The notes under the pieces: model-generated
What the model was told of the DNA's origin: nothing
Seen by the model: the letters and a program-made list of their open reading frames with translations, nothing else
Database searches by the model: none
Made by a program: the position numbers and the translations under genes
DNA from: Straminergon stramineum
Taxonomy: Eukaryota; Streptophyta; Bryopsida; Hypnales; Calliergonaceae
Length of the DNA stretch: 64,000 bases
Assembly (NCBI GenBank): GCA_963920665.1
Contig: OY987269.1
Span: forward strand, 19,532,501-19,596,500
Direction of reading: 5' to 3'
Shown: one piece after another, positions 39,301-50,156 of the stretch
Layout of the letters: each line of letters begins with the position of its first letter
How positions within the stretch are numbered: the first letter of the stretch is position 1

Positions 39301-40247
39301 AACTAGCATTGCATGATCTTGCGAGATGATTGTACTCACGGAATTAAAGCAAGGGGTTAATTTATTCCATTTTTTGTGCTTCTCTGTTTGCTGGTGGTAG
39401 AATCAGCCATCTTGTTGCTGCTTCTCCTCCGAGGATGGTGGAGGGTACAATGCATGGGCGTTTCGAAGAAGTGACGTATCCTGCCCGAGCCAGTTCTCGA
39501 CGTGGTTCAGAGCCCATCTTTACTAGTGAGTCGTCAGAGGAGCGAGATTACATTGACGACCAGGGGTCGCCTGCATCGAGCTCAAAACAGGAGGGGCGGA
39601 GCCGCCGCTGGAGTGGTAGTAGCTTCAACGAGTTGGTAGAAATCCGGAGAAATATGGGAACTTCTTCATACTCTCATGAACCATGGGAAGTTTTGCATCA
39701 GGACCAGGAAAGAGTAGATAGTAGTATTCAGGATGAAATGCCTCTTTCAGGGGTGGATGATGACGATGAAATGATTTCCCGAGAGCTGGAGTATTTAGCG
39801 CAGAAGCAGGAGCAGGAGCTGCGGGAGATGCACCGGAGGCATGAGCAAGCCATGCTGAGCCTGCGGAATCGACGAAGGGCGAAAGGGGCCTCGTATGGTG
39901 AAGCTGGGCAGCCAATCTCACCAGGGTCTCAGCGGACGGACTCTTCGAATGAAGTTTTTCATCTAGCAGAGACAAGGAACCCTTCGACGGGAAGGCCAAC
40001 CTCAAACCTGGTTTCCAGGAGTGATTCCCAGAAGAAGTTTGATGTAGATAGTCGCAATGGGAAGTCACATGTTGAGGAGGCTGATGAGATGGCCACCCGG
40101 CCGGGGGACATCGATGCAGATGTGAGATTTGTGGGTGCACCGAAGGCATATGGGTTGGGGCATAACTTGCAAGGGCATGTTATTCCAGTATCCTCCTCCG
40201 TGGAGAAGGACTCTGGGAGGACTACCTCACACCACTCTGATACTTAA
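36327..40247 (+). CDS. WNK: WNK (with-no-lysine) serine/threonine protein kinase (8 exons)
   Basis: Exons 36327-36449, 36690-36727, 37153-37380, 37542-37765, 37969-38126, 38354-38858, 38957-39263 and 39401-40247 join in frame to 809 codons plus TAA; all introns are GT-AG. The kinase domain spans about residues 42-305. The lysine is in the glycine loop (GKGAFKTV, Lys52) and the usual strand-3 lysine is replaced (EVAWNQV), the WNK hallmark. HRD is at 166-168, DLG at 187-189 and [12 protein letters not shown] at 202-213, with Ser202 at the activating phosphosite position. An OSR1-C/PF2-like domain lies at about 411-478 ([11 protein letters not shown]). An acidic, Gln/Glu/Arg-rich coiled coil follows at about 653-689. 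Plant WNKs act in osmotic stress, flowering time and G-protein signalling; the specific role here is not known. The ATG chosen is the first in the open frame. Confidence 0.93.
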
Positions 40248-40782
40248 GGAAGTAGTCATGGCTAGCCTTACAGTTTGTTGAAATCTGGTTTTACGTATGG
40301 TGTGGGTAGTGGTGGGTGGTAAAACAGTCACGAGAAGTTTTTGAGCTTGACGAAATGCTCCGGTGCTAATGCTAATAGAAGTCATTAGTCTATTGGATAG
40401 GGCTGTAACAGTATGTAATTCGTGGATGGACAAAGGTCGGTGATCAGAATTAATATCTGAGTTGGGCAAGGCTGATGTTGCATCTCAATAATTGGTGAGG
40501 ACTAATGTAGATGGTGGTCTGAATGGGTCTAGGCATGTTGGTGACCTGGTGGTTTCCTTGATGTTCATTTAGTGTTAAAAATTGCTAGGGAACCTTTGGC
40601 TGGGTTGGTTACCTATGTTCGAGTATCATGGCCTCCTTGATGTTGATGTATTGTTTTCTGTCGAGTCCTTATAATTGTATTGAGAGGTATTTTTGTATAT
40701 ACAATGGACACCTACGATCCTCAATAGGTATGATTCATACTGTTATTTGTGTCGTCGGCTTGGTAAAAGACCTGTTCAATGT
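40248..40782 (+). other. Probable 3' untranslated region of the WNK gene
   Basis: Composition remains gene-like for some 450 bases after the stop codon and then gives way to repeats at about 40.78 kb. No canonical polyadenylation signal was singled out. Confidence 0.4.
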
Positions 40783-41001
40783 TTAGCCCTTAAAGGACGG
40801 ACTGGTGACCGTGGAAATCATGACTTTTGGAACTGTCTGATATCATCTACTTTAAAAAACCCAAAAATATCCATTGGAGGTCAAGCTACTGTAGAAGATC
40901 TTCCCTTTCCACCCCTAATTTTGAGGATGAATAGTTGCACTTTTGTCTTACATAGGAGAATTCCTTGTCATCCATTGGACACAAAACGTTTGTGTTGACA
41001 T
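40783..41001. mobile_element. Subfamily C element, left part
   Basis: Starts TTAG-CCCTTAAAGGACGG and shares GACTGGTGAC, CATTGGAGGTCAA and CTTACATAGGAGAATTCC with the copies at 4.3, 32.6 and 44.35 kb. It stops where the TTAA/CCCC element at 41002 begins, so it is either truncated or interrupted by that element. Confidence 0.55.
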
Positions 41002-41382
41002 TTAACCCCTAAACGACGGACTGGTCCCCGCGGGGAAGAGGCAGGCTGAGCACTGTTCATAGTGCACTGACCGTGGGAGAGAAACACGTTCATGAACAGT
41101 ACCAAAGAAAGGGGAACTCTCGTTGCCCTCATGAAAATTGTGGGAGGGCAGCCTACGACCTAACACCATGCACTGGTATTTCCGTGCTTTGTTCTCAATT
41201 TCCATGCTCCTTAAAAATAAGAATGCATCCAAATTACACAATTTTTGGCCCTCCATGATGCAGCACATCTCCACGATTGTGTTAAAAAAAAAACGGATGA
41301 AAAAATGCATTCCTGCATCCCACAGATCAACTTCTTGTTCCTCATCGGACGAAAATCGTCCGCATCGGCGTTTATGGGTTAA
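41002..41382. mobile_element. TTAA/CCCC element, copy B7 (0.38 kb)
   Basis: Bounded by TTAA at 41002-41005 and 41379-41382, beginning CCCCTAAACGACGG and ending CGGCGTTTATGGG. The interior is GC-richer than the other copies. Short overlapping frames exist but none resembles a known protein. Confidence 0.65.
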
Positions 41383-41403
41383 GGGTTAGATTATCCAGAG
41401 CAT

Positions 41404-42513
41404 TTAATCCCTCAACGCCCCATCCTAAACAGCTTGTGGGAGACAATACAGTAGCCACCGTTGCTTAGCATCGAACCACAGGCACCTCCGATGCATGTTG
41501 AAAATTTCACTGCTGATTGACATAGTCAATCCACTCAAGTATAGACTGAGTGTATTATGGGATGATTTCACCGTGCGGATATGAATTTTATAACAATCTA
41601 GAACCACTAACCGGCAGCACTTCAGGGACGATTTTGGCAAATCATGCACTTTCAAGTTGGCTAGCTTGCCATCTCCTATGATCGAGACTCAGAGAATTTG
41701 GGATGTGGTGCGTGTGGCCCTCTCTAGTGCCTACAACAATTTTCAAAAGCATCGGAAAAGACTCCAATCTTTGCTAGACATTGACGCCAGACACTACAAC
41801 GAAGTGGAACCGGCTGGGCTCATTGCAACTGGTTGGGGACCGGTCCGACTTCGAGGACACCGTCAAATTTGGAAGACAATACGACAGATGCGTGTGCAAA
41901 GCCGGAGAAATGGAGATTGCAATATCCATGAATTACAAGGTTCAAGAACACCAGCAGTGTTTAGCACGTTATTGAAGATGGCTAAACATAGACTAGTGCT
42001 CCCACACACAAGCATAGTGCAGTCCGTCTCGAGTCAGTGCTGGCAACTTCACCGTCCAACAAAAAAGAAGCATGTAGAAACTGTATTGTTGACAGGTGCA
42101 ATGGTTGCCTTGTAGCCGCCATCTCTCCCTCTCTACTCCTACCACTATCAGCACTCGTCAAGGAAACGTGAGTGTCTGAACTGGACGATCAAGGTCGCAT
42201 ACAACAATTATAGCTCCCCATATTGGATTTCTCGAAGGAAGCAGACGCAATGGTTGCCCACCGGCTATAGCTAGTCAAAATTTGGACTTCCGCCTAAACT
42301 GCCATGTCCTACAATATGCTCTCGCCAATCTGGACTCGACCGCACAATTTGAAAATCGTCTGACTGATTAGGAAGCACATTGTTGGGTTCTGCAAGGAAA
42401 ATCCTGCAACTTCTACTTTACATTTTTTCGATTGTCCGTCATCTGCCACTGCTATTGCAGATTGAAAAATCCTCAAAGGTGATTTTTACGCTGCTTGGGC
42501 GTTGAGGGGTTAA
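41404..42513. mobile_element. TTAA/CCCC element, copy B8 (1.1 kb) carrying a 152-codon frame
   Basis: Bounded by TTAA at 41404-41407 and 42510-42513; its ends TCCCTCAACGCCC and GGGCGTTGAGGGG are inverted copies. Unlike the other copies the interior is of mixed base composition. A plus-strand frame from 41657 to 42115 (starting MASLPSPMIE) runs 152 codons and overlaps a second frame. No transposase motif was recognised. The frame could be captured host sequence, a decayed transposon gene or chance. Confidence 0.65.
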
Positions 42514-42764
42514 GAGTTAGATTATCCAGAGTAGTCAAAGAAAGAGTCCTTGGATTTCCAAATTTTGGATGAATATGTGCAATTAATGCTTAGTCCCACC
42601 TTCAAATTCACTTTGCTCTACTCTAGCTCACTCTTTATGTTGATGAATTGTATCATGGAGAGGACCATTGCCTAATTATACAATGTTATGGTATTTGTAA
42701 AATGTTATAGGTGATGTTAGCTTGTACAATGTACATTTTGTTGGGTGAATGCAAAATCATTGTA
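42514..42764. other. Spacer between TTAA elements
   Basis: The first 20 bases repeat the sequence that follows element B7 (GTTAGATTATCCAGAG at 41385-41400). Nothing else was recognised. Confidence 0.45.
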
Positions 42765-43701
42765 TTAACTTTAAAGGCCAAGGCTTTTTTTCATCAAAAA
42801 ATGTTCAAAACTGTCATTTTTATTGCAAAGAGTAAAAAGTTTTAAAAAATGTTTTTTCTTTCATATCTAACCATAGGATCTTGCACTAAATTAGACTATT
42901 ATAGGAATTTGGAAGAAATTTCAGAAACTTTGACTCTTCAAATTGTAAGATATTTACATTTAAAGTGAAGAAAAAAAACATTTTGTAATGTGCTTGACTA
43001 GATTTTTTGGCTTTGAATCCTTTTAACTTAACAATTTTAGTTATTTTAATAATAATTTTTGCATTATTAATTTTATTTTTCTAATTTTTTTATGTTGAAG
43101 AATTGAGATGAGAGTCAAGAAATTCGAAATTTAAAAAGATAAACTTGATTTGCATTCTTAAGAAAATTGTTTAGTAGAAGTGAGTACAAGATTGAAACAA
43201 AAACTAAATCACTAAGAGCTCTAAGATGGAATTGAAACACAATAATTCCAATAATGAGATTGCTCTAGCAAGAAGATTTAACCTTGTCTAAATTTATTTT
43301 AAATTAAAAAAAAAATTGCATTCAAAAATGAATTCTATAAAATTATTTTTTCATGATGATGCTTAGATTGTCCATGACTTTCTCATCACTAGTTCAAATA
43401 TAATGAATCAAAGATTCACATGTAGACAAAAATATAATTTTGGAGTAAAAAAAATTAAATTAAAAAAATTAATTTTGGGGGGATTTTTTGGGGGATGCCC
43501 TAAGAACTACTTGTTGGACTTAGGGTGGTATAAATTTTTCTCTTGGACACCAATTGAAATAAAAATGATATTTCTAGAAAGCTAATGTGATGTCCTATCA
43601 TTGAAATATGTTTCAGAAAATTATGTTCAAAATTGAGGTCACACGTGCCTACTTGAAATCCCAAAAGTCCCTTGTAGGAACTTTGGGACTTTAGGGGTTA
43701 A
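42765..43701. mobile_element. TTAA/CCCC element, copy B2 (0.94 kb)
   Basis: Left boundary TTAA-CTTTAAAGG (degraded end), right boundary CTTTAGGGG-TTAA. The interior aligns by eye with copy B1 at 14.7 kb. AT-rich and non-coding. Confidence 0.65.
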
Positions 43702-44351
43702 GATGTGGAGGCAACCAATTTTGTTGTTAGAAGCTAAACATGCGAGCATAGCATTTTCAACAATGAACCTTTAGTTTGGAACATGTTATGTCATAAAGTA
43801 AATGACTTTTTTCCGACCAAGGGCCCCACTTGTACAAGACATGATGACCTATTTTCATGAATGAGGGGAATATGACTAGGGTTTTCATTCATGTATGACA
43901 AATAATAACTCATTGACACCTAATGAAGTTGCTAAGACCAACTTTTAGATTTGCCTATGCATTGAGAATAAGTCAAACTATAATTTACACTTCCATAATT
44001 TCTACTAATTCCAAACTTGATGGAAAATTAGCAAAAGATAGTCACTTTCTATTATTTCTATTCCCTAACCGGAGAGAATTATCCCCCCACCATCTCTCAA
44101 TCAAACATGCTAAAATTCTTGATATTGTCGAAAATAGGTCATATACCTTATATAGTTAGTATCCAAGTAGTTTATAGTTCAAATTATGGATTGAAAGATC
44201 ATAATATGTCTTGAAAGATAACAATTTGAATTTTCATATGGCTAGAAAATTTATAATATTTGATGTAGTTCATAAATGTGGTTCACAATTTCTAATTTCC
44301 AATCATTTTTTCTTGAATTGCAATAAGTGACAATCATAAATGATCATACCT
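43702..44351. other. Intergenic DNA, nothing recognised
   Basis: A 78-codon frame at 43923-44159 has no family features; nothing else was recognised. Confidence 0.4.
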
Positions 44352-44585
44352 TAACCCTTGTATAAAGATGGGTTGGTACCCATAGAAATCAAAATTTTTG
44401 GTATAGTGTGAATCATCTACTTATCAAAAAACAAAAAACACTCATTGGAGGTCAAACTATTGTATTGTACAAGACCTTCCCTTTTCACACAAAATTCCAA
44501 GGATGAACATATGCACTTTTGTCTTACATAAAAGGATTCTCTATCATCCATCATACTATCTCTAGTCCATATCATCTTTACAAGG
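44352..44585. mobile_element. Subfamily C element, left part
   Basis: Starts near TTAA-CCCTTG and shares CATTGGAGGTCAAACTA and CTTACATAAAAGGATTC-like blocks with the copies at 4.3 and 40.8 kb. It ends exactly at the TTAA of element B3, the same arrangement as at 41.0 kb. Confidence 0.55.
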
Positions 44586-45522
44586 TTAACCCCTAAAGTT
44601 CCCTCACTATGTTTTCACCACAAACGTTCTAAAACTGCCATTTCTAGCACAAGTACCAAATTTAAGAAAAAACAACATTTTCTGACCACATGAAACTGTT
44701 TGATCTTGTCATAAGTTGTTTTGAAAATACTTGGAAAAAATTTCAGAAATTTCCACCACGTGGATTGCAAGATATTAACATTTGAAGTGACAAAAATTAG
44801 TTATTTTGCCTTGCAAAAAACTGGGCAGCAGCACTTCAAAAGGTCACATTTGTATGAAAAAATGTCCAAAATGGTGGTGCATCTCTGGATTCATTCTTCA
44901 AGGCAAGTTGGCTATGTGCTTGAAAAATTTCGAATCATTTGGAATTGTACAACATATAGGAAAAAAATAGTAAGGAGAAAGAAGTAGAGAATGGTTCAAA
45001 ATACTCAATTGTCAAGAATTTAATTATGGAATTGAAAAATGTCAATCCCAATGGTTGTAATGTTGTAATAAAAAATCTACATATTATGATTTTATTTTTT
45101 TCAAAAAATATGAAAAATTGAGTTAAAGAAAGGACTTCAAAGTTTATTTTAGAGTAGAGATTCCATAACTACCCACAAACTAAAATTTCTCATAGCTTTC
45201 ATCTCATTGATCAAAATGGATTGATTCAAAGCTTTCTCCAAATATATAAATTTAAAAAACCAATTTCAAATTTTTATTTTTGAAAAAAGTGATTTTTTCT
45301 GATCTGCCCAAGTTGCCTAAGTCGAGAAACAAACACCATTTTGCATCATAACTTTTCACTTGTATACTCAAATGAAATGAAATTTAGCACACATAGAAGA
45401 TATTCCTCGTCCACACCTTGTCAAAAAAAAATTCAGCCTGAGTAAGTCAAATTTCCACTCACATATACCTGCCCAAAAACGTTATATTGCCAAAAATACA
45501 AGGCTGGTCTTTTAGGGGTTAA
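44586..45522 (+). mobile_element. TTAA/CCCC element, copy B3 (0.94 kb)
   Basis: Best-preserved copy: TTAA-CCCCTAAAGTTCC at the left and CTTTTAGGGG-TTAA at the right. Its interior matches copy B5 (55.1 kb) in the same orientation and copy B4 (51.5 kb) in the opposite orientation, including the block TTGTACAACATATAGG. There is no convincing coding frame. Orientation is arbitrary and is set by this copy. Confidence 0.75.
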
Positions 45523-47689
45523 TCTTGAGTACAATACCTTAACTCTAAAACATTATAAGAGTCAAAAGTGCTTCATGTGACTTTTAGGTTATTCAGAAAA
45601 TACACCTATTTATCCAAAAATCTATTGGTTTGGGGGAGTGAAAGACCTCATCCTTCGAGGGTTATTTTGGGACCAAGAATACATGTCATTCTCCAAAAAG
45701 TTGACCAATTTTTGCATTCTTTTCCTCGCTTAGAACTTAGAATTTGAATGTGAATTAAATGCAATCATATGTAGTCATTAAGAGCTAGTAGAAACATACA
45801 AATCTTGGCCTATAGTTGGGGGGGGCTGATCCACTAAGCCCTCTCATTTCATAGACTCCATCATGCCTTGCTTCCCTTGGAAATTTCACCACCCCATGGT
45901 GGTGATGCTCTTAGTATTAAGGTGGGTGCCTCCAAACCCACCAGCACTCTTTGCTATTGAGCCTATTTACTATTATTAAACTAGCTAGTTGACTATAGTC
46001 ATATTTTCATATTTTCTTGTTGGCAAGTGAAAGGAGGTTTCAATGCACCAAAGAACTCAACATTTGGATACCATATGCAAAATTTATGAAAGGTTAAAGT
46101 TTTTTGGTAGATGTTCTAAAATTGTTTCTTGAGTAGACAAATATATTGATTTGGAGATATACATAGTGTGATGATGACATGGTGCAATTTTGGGTGTACC
46201 CACCTTAAAGCTTATTAGAAGGTAAGAAGGAACTAAGTGTCTAGAAACATGACATCTTCAATGAAAGAGTTGAAGGAATGCAATCTTCACGCTTTGCAAG
46301 GGAATTACACCTAAAATCTCTTTGTAAGAAGAAGTAGTTTTTCCATTAGGAGGAAAATGAACCCTACAATGAGGCTTTGAGTTTTCTTACGAATTTTAAT
46401 ATGAATGAGGTGAGTATGAAGATGGTGACATCATCATTAGTACCACCACATAGAAATCCTTGTGGCTACTTGGCATGTAGAAATTTGTGGGAGGTGTGTG
46501 TTCCATCCTCCATGATTGAACCAACATGAACCATGATTTGCTTGCAAGATTAAGCACCTCCATTTCGAATTGTGAACCATTGATTTATGAGATCGTGGAA
46601 ATGGATTGGGTAATCATGACAAATATTTGAGCTCATCATGGAGCCCATCATCCAAATCTTTGCCCAATTAGTGAGTTGAGAAGGCTCTTCCTATCCAAAT
46701 TTTTGCATTACAAAGTGACCTCTTTTGGGATTCAATTTTTTTCTAATGATGGTTCCCAAAATCAAATTGTCTAATGTTTTTATTGGAACTCATTGAGAGA
46801 CCAAATATGCATTCATTTTTTGGACAACATATGAATAAATTATGAATTTAAAAGTGTAAAAAATAGGTGTATCTAAACTCGATCCTAGACTCTCATGTTT
46901 AAGAATGCTTACATTTGAAGGCAAGAATTTAGATGGAATGATTCGGAAAATAGGTCAAAATTAAGTTCAATTACTCTAGTGTAAACCACATTATTGGGAC
47001 CTACACTTTTAACTGTGTAACTCTGTAAGGACGTTGTGGACCAATGGAGTGGTCCAATAGATGACTTCATTGTTAACTATCAAAAAAGAGAATGCACCTA
47101 TTGGTTCAATAATTGGAGAATATTGGTGACTACTTTAGTCATGGGGGGCCATGTCCTTATAGAGTTAACTCTGAGATAGATAGAAAGTGTTCAATGAATG
47201 CACTAGAGGGAAGATTGCAAGTTCTTGGACAATGGAGAATGGAGAATTGTGGGAACGTTGTCACATGAATTGTCTGACATGGCCAAGATCTCACCATGTC
47301 AAATAGCATTATTTCATTTTTCATTTTTTTCATTTTAAAATTAAATTTTCATATTTCATATTCAATTGGGTCACATTTAATTGGGTCTCATGTTTTTTTT
47401 AGGAATTTTGAAGAATTTATATGTTTTTTTTTCAAAATTTTAGTAATTATTTCTTTAAGCCAATACATGAAATATTCTTCACTCAAGTTGATGATATAAT
47501 AAAAAAATTTCATTTGGATTATACCTTCTACAATATGATCAATCAAAGTCTACAAGTTAAAATCATGGATTTTTAGTACCTAAAGGGTTAATGACTTTCA
47601 TGATTTCAAAAAAATGTTTTGTGAGTGACTTCCAAGGATTCAAAAAGGTCTTCCATGAATGACTTTGTGGAAATGAAGGACATGACATC
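45523..47689. other. AT-rich intergenic DNA with a subfamily C remnant
   Basis: At about 46984-47172 sequence bounded by AACTCTGTAAGGACG and GTCCTTATAGAGTTAA repeats the right half of the 4264-4644 element (shared GACTTCATTGTT). The rest shows no supported frame or repeat. Confidence 0.5.
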
Positions 47690-47923
47690 CATACATTAAG
47701 ATAGGTTGTTTGTTACATTGAGATCTCTTAAATCGTGTGTCCCCCAGTCACATTCTTCGTACCATTGGAAAGCCCTTGGCAAGGAGGGGTGCACCAACTT
47801 TGTTTCATGGGGTTTTAATCTATGATGTGAAAGTTATTGAATTTCAAAGTTATTTTTGAATAAAAAAATTAAAAAAAATACTTTTACTTTTATTTTGATT
47901 GTGGCAACAGCATAGAGCACACT
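47690..47923 (+). repeat. Dispersed repeat family A, copy
   Basis: Uninterrupted copy beginning TTAAGATAGGTTGTTTG and ending GCAACAGCATAGAGCACAC. It preserves AATCTATGATGTGAAAG, which gives the empty-site reference for the interrupted copy at 18.8-19.5 kb. Confidence 0.75.
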
Positions 47924-48179
47924 AGTTCCAATGGAAGGACGTGGCCCTGTTGATAAGGTCATCAATTAAAAATTATTCTCGAATGATTTGGTGCATTCTT
48001 TGTTTTTCTACACTACAATAGGTTCCTTGGAAGTCATCCATTGGTCATTTACATACATTCGTACTAATTATGGATACCGAGGCATGTACATCAATATTAT
48101 TCAGTGAATGAAGACTTCGTAGAATAGTCTTCACATGCTAACTTACTTTCAGCTCCAAAATATCAAACAAGGACAGTAG
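47924..48179. other. Spacer, nothing recognised
   Basis: Mixed AT-rich sequence leading into the inverted-repeat structure at 48180. Confidence 0.35.
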
Positions 48180-48711
48180 GGGTAGTCATAGTTCCTCCAT
48201 CCTCTGCATTTTCTGTGGAGAATGGGGACGTGCTTATTTGTGGTTGGCTACCTGCATGCGTTGCGAAAAGGAATATTCTTCTTGGAAGAAATTTTCTACG
48301 CATCTATTTTTTTCCTCCGGAGGTGAAGAATGGATGCGTAGAAAATTTCTTCCAAGAAGAATATTCCTTTTCACACTGTAGTTTCACTCCGCAGTGTCCA
48401 CATTTCATAGTCACCTTGCCGTTTTCACCTCCGTTGGAAGTTTACAGTTCTGTTTGCACTCAGGCACTCAGCCCATCAAGTCCTGTGGTTGGACCCTGGA
48501 AATCTGCAATGGACCCTGAAAATCTACAAAATAACTAGCATCCCTTTCCGAGGTAATCTATTCTCAGACCTCCATTTCTCCACCCTTGTATGACGAAAAA
48601 GGGGTGTCATAGTTCCTCCACCTGAGAATGAACCGCATTGGCTCCCCATTCGTCAGTTGATCTTCCCATTCTCCACGGAAATCCCAGAGGGTGGAGGAAC
48701 TGTGACTACCC
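48180..48711. repeat. Foldback unit with about 48-bp outer inverted ends
   Basis: The outer arms at 48180-48227 and 48664-48711 are inverted copies at roughly 85 percent identity, both containing AGTTCCTCCA in the left-arm sense. A third, direct copy of part of the left arm sits at about 48602. Inside lies the perfect hairpin at 48265-48372. Composition is more GC-rich than the surroundings. It may be a transposon-derived foldback or part of a non-coding transcript. Confidence 0.65.
48265..48372. repeat. Perfect 40-bp inverted repeat with 28-bp loop
   Basis: The arms 48265-48304 and 48333-48372 are exact reverse complements over 40 bp. The 28-base loop holds its own 10-bp palindrome, CCTCCGGAGG, at 48314-48323. 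The absence of any mismatch points to a recent origin, ongoing gene conversion or selection on the stem. A plus-strand frame at 48215-48538 crosses the hairpin but gives no recognisable protein. Confidence 0.95.
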
Positions 48712-49760
48712 TTAGTGTTGAAGACTTCCAAGTCCATCTTCTGGAAACATCCTTCTCTGTGTGTGATTCAGTAGCAAAAGCTTGGCTGGAGCTCGGTGCT
48801 GGTAGGCTTGAAATTGCCAAATTTGATTGTGCTTTCAAACTGTTAATATTAGTGTTACTAGAGTGTGGAGAGCCATTCTTGCCGTGGACTGCATTCTGTC
48901 GTTCTACGCAGCCAATTTTTTGGGTTTGATTTGACTTGATGAGCGGTAAATTTCAGCACACAAAAGTTCCACGAGGTATCTGAGGAGGAGTTGCAAGGCG
49001 GAGCTTGCGTGATTACGGTGGGTAAGTACGTGGCGATTCCTCTAGGGCTTCGAATTGCTCATACTCGAAGTCGAAAAACTTGGGTTCTGCTTGTGCTCAA
49101 GGTTTCAGAGATTTCCCGATCACGAGGGTTTTCCTGCTTTGAACAACCTGTACGTATTAATTCCAGTTGTGGTATGTTACTAGCAGCTTGGCACTTCGCT
49201 TGTGTGGTATTTATTTTAGTGCTTGGCATGGCTTTGTTTTGAGAGATTTCATCCCAATCAATACTATTCATGTCACTGTCCTCAAGAAAATATGTAATTT
49301 TTAGCGAAGCTCCTAGTGAATGAACGTGTTTTTGATCTCACAAGTAGGAAGGTATCAAAGAGCCGGAACTCTCATATAAGCAGGATGGAAGCTTTTGCGA
49401 CAGATTAGTGTTGGGAAATGGCAGGGGAGTTTATTTGAGTTTGAATTTGGCTACTTGAGAATTGCTGCTGCAAAATTCTGAAGATGTGATGCAGAATTCT
49501 TGTTGCTTTGACAAGAAATGTGAATTTTGATCCACAGAATTGGATGGTTAGATTTGTCTATTGGAAATGTTCTCTTGGAAGGCAGTAACAAAAACATGAA
49601 AATTGTGGAGAAAGCTGATCTTAAACGAGTCTTTTGAGTGGTTGACATTTGAAACTTTTCCCAGACTGAAAGTGTACAACAGCTTCAAACATCATGACTA
49701 CATATTCAAATCGGTTGCCAATGACACAAGTGCCCATCCGCCGATCATTCAAATCAGACC
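48712..49760 (+). other. GC-richer island with a possible orphan exon
   Basis: This stretch has more balanced composition than its surroundings. At 48957-49021 an acceptor (AAATTTCAG) and a donor (GGTAAGTACG) bracket a 65-base segment, and one of its frames reads KFHEVSEEELQGGACVITV. The upstream frame in 48657-48929 also has balanced composition. No complete gene model or family could be established, so this is recorded as possible coding remnants only. Confidence 0.3.
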
Positions 49761-50156
49761 ATGAAGCAAATGCAAATCATGCTTCAAATTGTGGTAAAGC
49801 TCAAGAACGTTGTTTTCATGCATTATTTACCAATATTTTCCTTGCTACTATTAGTAGCGATATTGCCTCCTAGACTTCTAGCCCATTGCTCTTGTTACTT
49901 CACATTCCTGAACTTCATGGCAGGGCCTGGGACCCTATGCTTCCCATGCATCAAGTCTCCTTTCACTCTAAAAACATCTTCAATTGAAGCTTGCCCATGG
50001 ATTGTTAATCATTGTATTGGTAATTATTTATTGTACAATTACACTCTAGAAGGATCCCTAGACTCTCTATACTATTTTCCTTGTAACTAAGTGAGTCAAG
50101 ACAATTTCGTGTATTTGTAAAACTATATGATATTTTTCTTACACCATAATATAGAT

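Noticed and set aside
49761..50090. 109-codon hydrophobic frame upstream of the membrane-protein gene
   Set aside because: It ends in a stop before the first supported exon and no splice joins it in frame; kept only as possible upstream sequence.
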